Part shown: positions 28,773 through 33,459 of the stretch, piece after piece
Numbering within the stretch: position 1 is the stretch's first letter
Layout: every line of letters begins with the position of its first letter
Assembly: GCA_018971725.1 (NCBI GenBank)
Contig: JAGXAE010000008.1
Coordinates: forward strand, 1-33,459
Length of the DNA stretch: 33,459 nt
Source of the DNA: Pseudomonadota bacterium
GTDB taxonomy: Bacteria; Pseudomonadota; Alphaproteobacteria; Acetobacterales; Acetobacteraceae
Direction: 5' to 3'
The notes under the pieces: model-generated
What the model was told of the DNA's origin: nothing
The model's database searches: none
The model's input: only the letters and a program-made list of their open reading frames with translations
Position numbers and translations under genes: made by a program

Positions 28773-29297
28773 ATGAACGTTTCATCCGCCTGGGTGCTGG
28801 AGACGGCGCGCCTGCGGATGACGCCCGTAGGCTACTGGGACCTGCCCGACCTGACCCGACTGAAAGCCAATCCGCGTGCCTATGCGCTGATGATGGGCGG
28901 CGTGCGCTCGCCCATTCAGACCGCTGAGGAACTGGCGCAGAATATCCGCGACTGGGGGCAATATGGCTATGGCATGTGGGCGGTACGGGCCAAGCGGGGC
29001 AAGTTTCTTGGCATGACCGCGCTGATGCACCGGCCGGACGGGCGCGGCGTGGCGTTGCGTTTTGCCTTCTACCCAGAGGCGCGTGGCGTGGGGCTGGCGC
29101 GGGAGGCAGCCCTGGCGGCGCTGATCTACGCGCATGACACGGCGGGACTGGACTGCGTGGTGGCGGTGGCACGGGAAGATAATATCGGGTCGCGCCAAGT
29201 GCTTAGCTCAATAGGCATGTCACGTATAAGTGAATTCCAGCGGGACGGAAATTTACTCTTTGTTTATCAATCCACTAAAGCTGGGCGGGCAGAGTGA
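28773..29297 (+). CDS. GNAT family N-acetyltransferase (RimJ/RimL-like)
   Basis: LETARLRMTPVGYWDLPDLTRLKANPRAYALMMGG; ARGVGLAREAALAALIYAH; N-terminal pattern typical. Confidence 0.85.
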   Translation: MNVSSAWVLETARLRMTPVGYWDLPDLTRLKANPRAYALMMGGVRSPIQTAEELAQNIRDWGQYGYGMWAVRAKRGKFLGMTALMHRPDGRGVALRFAFYPEARGVGLAREAALAALIYAHDTAGLDCVVAVAREDNIGSRQVLSSIGMSRISEFQRDGNLLFVYQSTKAGRAE

Positions 29298-29361
29298 ATT
29301 CGGCGTAATCCGGGCGATTCCATCTTGCCCCAAACCATGGTTTTGCCTCTTAAGATCGATC

Positions 29362-29604
29362 GTGACCCGGCAAGAGCACAAAAATATTCTGGCGTTTTTG
29401 GATGGCGTGCTCAAAGGCGCCCGTGCTCCGCTCGACCTTGAGGCGGATGCCATCATTCGGGCTTATCTCAAACGCAACCCGGATGCCGCCTACCGCTTGA
29501 CCATGATGGCGATGGAGTTGTCGCACACGGCGCAGATGCCAGCCCGCAGCAAACCGGAACGCCGCCGCTGGCTGCCGATGCTGCTGCGGGGCTGGCAGCT
29601 TTAA
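29362..29604 (+). CDS. small DUF2076-like protein (GTG start proposed)
   Basis: VTRQEHKNILAFLDGVLKGARAPLDLEADAIIRAYLKRNPDAAYRLTMMAMELS resembles the N-terminus of DUF2076 proteins. Confidence 0.5.
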   Translation: MTRQEHKNILAFLDGVLKGARAPLDLEADAIIRAYLKRNPDAAYRLTMMAMELSHTAQMPARSKPERRRWLPMLLRGWQL

Positions 29605-29647
29605 GCACGGGTTGCCCGCCGCGCTGGCCACGCATAAACCCAGGCGC

Positions 29648-30850
29648 ATGACCGAATTCGCCGCACGCATTGGCCGCACCGAGCTGGCCGCCACTTTCGC
29701 CATGGCCGCCCGCGCCCGCGCCTTGCGGGCGGAGGGCAAGGATGTGATCTCTCTTTCCCTCGGTGAGCCGGATTTCCCGACCCCCGAGCATGTGACCCAG
29801 GCGGCTTACGAGGCGGCGCGGCGCGGCGAGACCAAATACCCGCCGCTGGGCGGTAACGAGGCGCTGCGCGTGGCGGTGGCGGCAAAATTCAGCCGCGAGC
29901 ACGGCATTGCGGCACAACCGCAGGATGTGCTGGTGACCAATGGCGGCAAGCAGGGCATTTTCAATATCGTCATGTCGCTCATCAGCGCGGGGGACGAGGT
30001 GATCATCCCGGCACCGTCCTGGGCGGGCTATGAGCAGACCGTGAAATTCGCGGGCGGTGAGCCGGTTTTCGTGCCCTGCCCGCAGGAAGAAGGCTTCGTG
30101 CTCCAGCCGGAGGCGCTGGCCGCCGCGATCACCAGCCGCACCAAGCTGCTCATCCTCAACTACCCCAGCAACCCCTCCGGCGCCACCATCTCGCGCGAGG
30201 CGCTGGCGGCACTGGCGGAGGTGCTGCGGCATTACCCGCATGTTTGGGTGCTGAGCGACGACATTTATGAGCACTTGCTGTTCGGCGGCGCTCAGCACCA
30301 CACCTTGCTGGGCGTGGCGCCAGATTTGGCGAATCGGGTGGTAACACTCTCCGGCGTTTCCAAAACCTATGCGATGACGGGCTGGCGCATCGGCTGGTGC
30401 ATCGGCCCGGCGGAGATGATCAAGGCCGCCACGATTGTGCAGGCCACGGCCACCTCTGGCGTGTCCTCAGTCGGCCAGGCGGCGGCGCTGGCCGCGCTCA
30501 CCGGCGACCAGTCTTTCCAGGCCGAGCGCGTGGCTGCCTATGAGGCACGGCGCGACACTGTGGTGGCGGCGCTTAACCAGGTGCCGGGACTCTCCTGCCA
30601 CCGGCCGGAGGGCGCATTCTACGTATTCCCCAGCGTCGCCGGATGCCTCGGCAAAACCACGCCCGGCGGGCGCGTCATCGGCTCGGACAGCGATTTCGCG
30701 ATGGCGCTGCTGGAGGAAGGGCTGGTGGGCGTGGTGCAAGGCGCTGCCTTCGCCATGAGCCCGCATATCCGCATCTCCACCGCCGCCGGCCTGCCCCGTC
30801 TCATCGAAGCCTGCCAGCGCATTTCAAGCTTCTGTAACGCTCTGGCGTGA
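29648..30850 (+). CDS. class I/II pyridoxal-phosphate aminotransferase (aspartate aminotransferase-like)
   Basis: VISLSLGEPDFPTPEHV, NYPSNPSGATISREAL, SGVSKTYAMTGWRIGW PLP-lysine motif. Confidence 0.93.
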   Translation: MTEFAARIGRTELAATFAMAARARALRAEGKDVISLSLGEPDFPTPEHVTQAAYEAARRGETKYPPLGGNEALRVAVAAKFSREHGIAAQPQDVLVTNGGKQGIFNIVMSLISAGDEVIIPAPSWAGYEQTVKFAGGEPVFVPCPQEEGFVLQPEALAAAITSRTKLLILNYPSNPSGATISREALAALAEVLRHYPHVWVLSDDIYEHLLFGGAQHHTLLGVAPDLANRVVTLSGVSKTYAMTGWRIGWCIGPAEMIKAATIVQATATSGVSSVGQAAALAALTGDQSFQAERVAAYEARRDTVVAALNQVPGLSCHRPEGAFYVFPSVAGCLGKTTPGGRVIGSDSDFAMALLEEGLVGVVQGAAFAMSPHIRISTAAGLPRLIEACQRISSFCNALA

Positions 30851-30914
30851 ACGCCCTCTTGCCTTGAACCCCGCAAGCGCACATCCTGCCCGCTCTTGAA
30901 TAAGGAGACAGAAT

Positions 30915-31346
30915 ATGAGCGTTAAGGAAGTTCTCTATACCGGGCATGGCCATGCCACTGGCGGACGCACCGGCAAGGGCGCCACGGATGACAAGAAGCT
31001 GGAACTGACGCTGAGCGTGCCAAAGGGGCTGGGCGGCGATGACGGGCCGGGCACCAACCCGGAGCAGCTTTTCTCAATCGGCTATTCGGCCTGTTTCCTG
31101 GGCGCGCTGAAAGTGGTGGCGGGCAAGGAAAAGATTAAGCTGCCGGAAGATACACAAGTCTCCGCCGCCATTGGCGTTGGCCCGCGCGAGGATGGCGGCG
31201 GCTTCGGCATCACCGCCTCACTCACCGTTTCCGCGCCCGGCGTGGAAAAGGCCAAGTTGGAGGACCTGGTGCAGAAGGCGCATATCGTGTGCCCCTATTC
31301 CAACGCTATTTACAAATCCGTGGATGTGAAGCTGACAGTCGCGTAA
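30915..31346 (+). CDS. ohr: organic hydroperoxide resistance protein (Ohr/OsmC family)
   Basis: GYSACFLGALKVVA and KAHIVCPYSNAIYKSVDVKLTV reactive Cys motifs. Confidence 0.93.
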   Translation: MSVKEVLYTGHGHATGGRTGKGATDDKKLELTLSVPKGLGGDDGPGTNPEQLFSIGYSACFLGALKVVAGKEKIKLPEDTQVSAAIGVGPREDGGGFGITASLTVSAPGVEKAKLEDLVQKAHIVCPYSNAIYKSVDVKLTVA

Positions 31347-31384
31347 TCTACTGACGGCGCCGTGGAGAATGCTTCATGGCGCCG

Positions 31385-32710
31385 CTAAAACAGGTTCGTA
31401 CGGACCGGTACCTCCACCAATATTTTTGCTGCGGGCGCGTAAGGCCCGATGCCAATGCCAACGCCGACATTCAGGCTGGTGTGGGTGGAGATGGCATAGC
31501 CCAGCCCGAAATTGAATGTTCCGAAATCATAAGCCGAGCCAGGAAGCTGGCGTCCGTCCGCCGACGCGGGGAAAACATGCTCCTCCTGGTAGCTGAATGT
31601 CATTGATGCCTTGTCGTTCAGCGCGAAGCCAATGCCGAACGTAGCCGCCAGCGCCTGGCCAGGGGACAGATTAACAGGAGTACCCGGCCCGCCCCCGGTG
31701 CTGGGCACCGTATAGGTATGGCTGAAATTCTTGATATATTGAAAATTGCCGAACAGCACGCCGGGTGCCGTGGGGTAGAAGACCGTCAAGCTGGGCTGCA
31801 ATGAATAGAAACCCGTGCCGGTTGGCAATTTCTTGGGAATGCCGAACAAAAGCTGGTTGTCGGTGTTCAGGGCATTATAGATCGGCACTTCATACGGGTT
31901 CTGCCCAGTCGCCGTCTTGAAGGTTAGATTGCCGACGAAAATCGGCCAGCCATTATCGCCGGAATTGAACTGATAGGAGGCGCCGAACTGAACGTCGCCG
32001 ATACTGGCGGCATGGGCGCTGGCGGTAAGCGGAATGGCAGAGGGGCCGGCCTGCTGCGCCGTGGTGCTACCCCAACCCAACACGAACGGCACTTTCAGAT
32101 TCAACTCCAACCGGTCAGTGATGCCATAGCGCAGGGTGAGCGCCGGCATGAGATAACGTTGGTCCACGCGGGAGACGAAAATATTGCCGAAGGTAATGCC
32201 AGGGATGATGGTGAAGCCGTTCAGGTTGAGTTGGTTCTGGGTCCAGTAATCATATTCGACAGACGGATCGATCACCAACTGGCCCTTGGGCGTCAGCACG
32301 CCGCCTGTGTTGGTTAACACGGTTGCGGATTGCAGGATTACTTTCGTCTGGTCCTGTTGGTTCTGCGCCTGTGCCTGCTGCTGCTCGGCGCCAGCAGTGG
32401 CACCGCCGGCAGGCGCTTCCGCCGGGGGCACAGGCTGCACTACCTGTTGCGCCGTCTGTTGTTGTGACGCCGCCGCCGCGGCGCCCCCGCCGCGTAGCTT
32501 TGCCATCTCCGAATTCAGCAATTGCTGTTGCCGCTGCAATTGCAACACATGGCGCGCAAGCTCCCCCTCCTCCTGCTGCAGCTTTTCCTGTTGTACAGCA
32601 ATGGATTTTTGCAAAGCCACCAGACTATCAACCTCTGACTGCGCCCTTGCCGGCTGGACCATGCCAAGCGACAACAGTAGCGGCAACAGTAAAGCAGCGC
32701 ACCAACCCAT
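31385..32710 (-). CDS. outer-membrane beta-barrel/transporter-like protein with N-terminal coiled coil and Q/A-rich linker
   Basis: Signal peptide from Met at 32710 (MGWCAALLLPLLLSLGMVQPARA), coiled-coil QEKLQQEEGELARHVLQLQRQQQLL, repeated amphipathic strands ending in aromatic F. Confidence 0.65.
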   Translation of the reverse strand: MGWCAALLLPLLLSLGMVQPARAQSEVDSLVALQKSIAVQQEKLQQEEGELARHVLQLQRQQQLLNSEMAKLRGGGAAAAASQQQTAQQVVQPVPPAEAPAGGATAGAEQQQAQAQNQQDQTKVILQSATVLTNTGGVLTPKGQLVIDPSVEYDYWTQNQLNLNGFTIIPGITFGNIFVSRVDQRYLMPALTLRYGITDRLELNLKVPFVLGWGSTTAQQAGPSAIPLTASAHAASIGDVQFGASYQFNSGDNGWPIFVGNLTFKTATGQNPYEVPIYNALNTDNQLLFGIPKKLPTGTGFYSLQPSLTVFYPTAPGVLFGNFQYIKNFSHTYTVPSTGGGPGTPVNLSPGQALAATFGIGFALNDKASMTFSYQEEHVFPASADGRQLPGSAYDFGTFNFGLGYAISTHTSLNVGVGIGIGPYAPAAKILVEVPVRTNLF

Positions 32711-33209
32711 GGTTGAACTGCCGGACAAATTGCGGAACGCTGGAGACCTCCGCTTGACGGCTTGTGGCGAGATTCCAGGACCATCACAAAGAAAAACCAA
32801 GGTCGCCTGCATGAAGCGCTCCCCCAATTTTTGTTTCTGGATTGTTTCATACAATCTCTAAACGAAATTCTCTTTTCACGCCAGAACTAAACTTAATAGC
32901 ACATACACAGGAAATTAGAAATGACACGTATTTTTGTTACAGATTTTCGTAAACAGTTTACAGTTTACAGTGCGCCACTCATTTCAGAAACACGCTAACA
33001 ACGCGCCATAACTTCGTGAAATAGTTTACCAAGCCAAAACAAAACAAGGTTAAAAGAATTTGGCACGCCGCTTGCTGTATCTGTTGCGTGGCCGCGCCGA
33101 TGGTCCGGTCTATGACAAAAAAATTAACCACGACATCAAGCGTGCAGGGCAAGACTGATCGCGAACCTCGGCTTCTCGCATGATGTCATCTAAAGGAAGG
33201 AATACTATC

Positions 33210-33459
33210 ATGCGCTCACTTCTGATGACAACGACAGCGGCATTTCTGCTAAGCGGCGGCCTGGCCCTGGCGGACGAACATGGCGGCAGCACAACCACTA
33301 CGACCACGACGACGACTGTGCCCACGGTGAAAAACGCGGCGGCAGCGGGCGGCAGTGCGGCGGCCACCAGCGACGGCACCGCTGTCAACGCCAACGGTAA
33401 CACCCTGACCTCCAATTCCAACAATAGCATGGACATAACCAGAACACTGGTCTCCGTTG
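33210..33459 (+). CDS. secreted low-complexity (poly-Thr, Ala/Gly/Asn-rich) protein, truncated by window end
   Basis: RBS AAGGAAGG, signal peptide MRSLLMTTTAAFLLSGGLALA, nine consecutive Thr codons; open to window end. Confidence 0.6.
   Translation, partial: MRSLLMTTTAAFLLSGGLALADEHGGSTTTTTTTTTVPTVKNAAAAGGSAAATSDGTAVNANGNTLTSNSNNSMDITRTLVSV

Noticed and set aside
27062-28774. 570-aa ORF antisense to ettA
   Set aside because: Shadow ORF of a high-GC gene; the plus-strand EttA has clear ABC-F motifs and the antisense protein has none
29468-30301. 277-aa minus-strand ORF opposite the aminotransferase
   Set aside because: Shadow ORF; the plus-strand aminotransferase motifs are unambiguous
1-33459. 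CRISPR arrays, rRNA or complete tRNA genes, complete IS elements
   Set aside because: No regularly spaced repeats, no recognisable RNA genes, and no transposase ORF with terminal inverted repeats were seen by eye

Overview
The window reads as alphaproteobacterial chromosome, probably Acetobacteraceae (inferred from gene content and style only). It has three blocks. (1) 1-13.5 kb: housekeeping genes, then a minus-strand O-antigen/LPS sugar operon (CDP-glucose pathway rfbF/G/H, a YerE-like TPP enzyme, a NeuB-like synthase, an SDR, glycosyltransferases) and a plus-strand flippase. (2) About 13.85-27.11 kb: a ~13.2 kb integrated element. It is bounded by a direct repeat made of the ettA promoter and the first 10 ettA codons (57 bp perfect core, longer imperfect homology upstream). 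Inside are a frameshifted tyrosine recombinase, UspA, an HPP-CBS protein, a DUF1656/HlyD/OMF efflux operon without its FUSC pump, a ClC transporter, MarR, flavohemoglobin Hmp, NsrR and a VapBC toxin-antitoxin pair next to the right end. (3) 27.1-33.4 kb: intact ettA, a GNAT, an aminotransferase, Ohr, an outer-membrane protein and a truncated secreted protein. The main discovery candidate is the element's integration into the 5' end of ettA, which gives the translation factor gene an element-borne promoter and start, as SXT does at prfC. The element also appears to carry its own wiring: two NsrR-like sites (nsrR and the efflux operon) and two copies of an ATATCGT-N3-ACGATAT palindrome (clc and uspA) that could be MarR operators. 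All calls come from reading the sequence; no searches were run.
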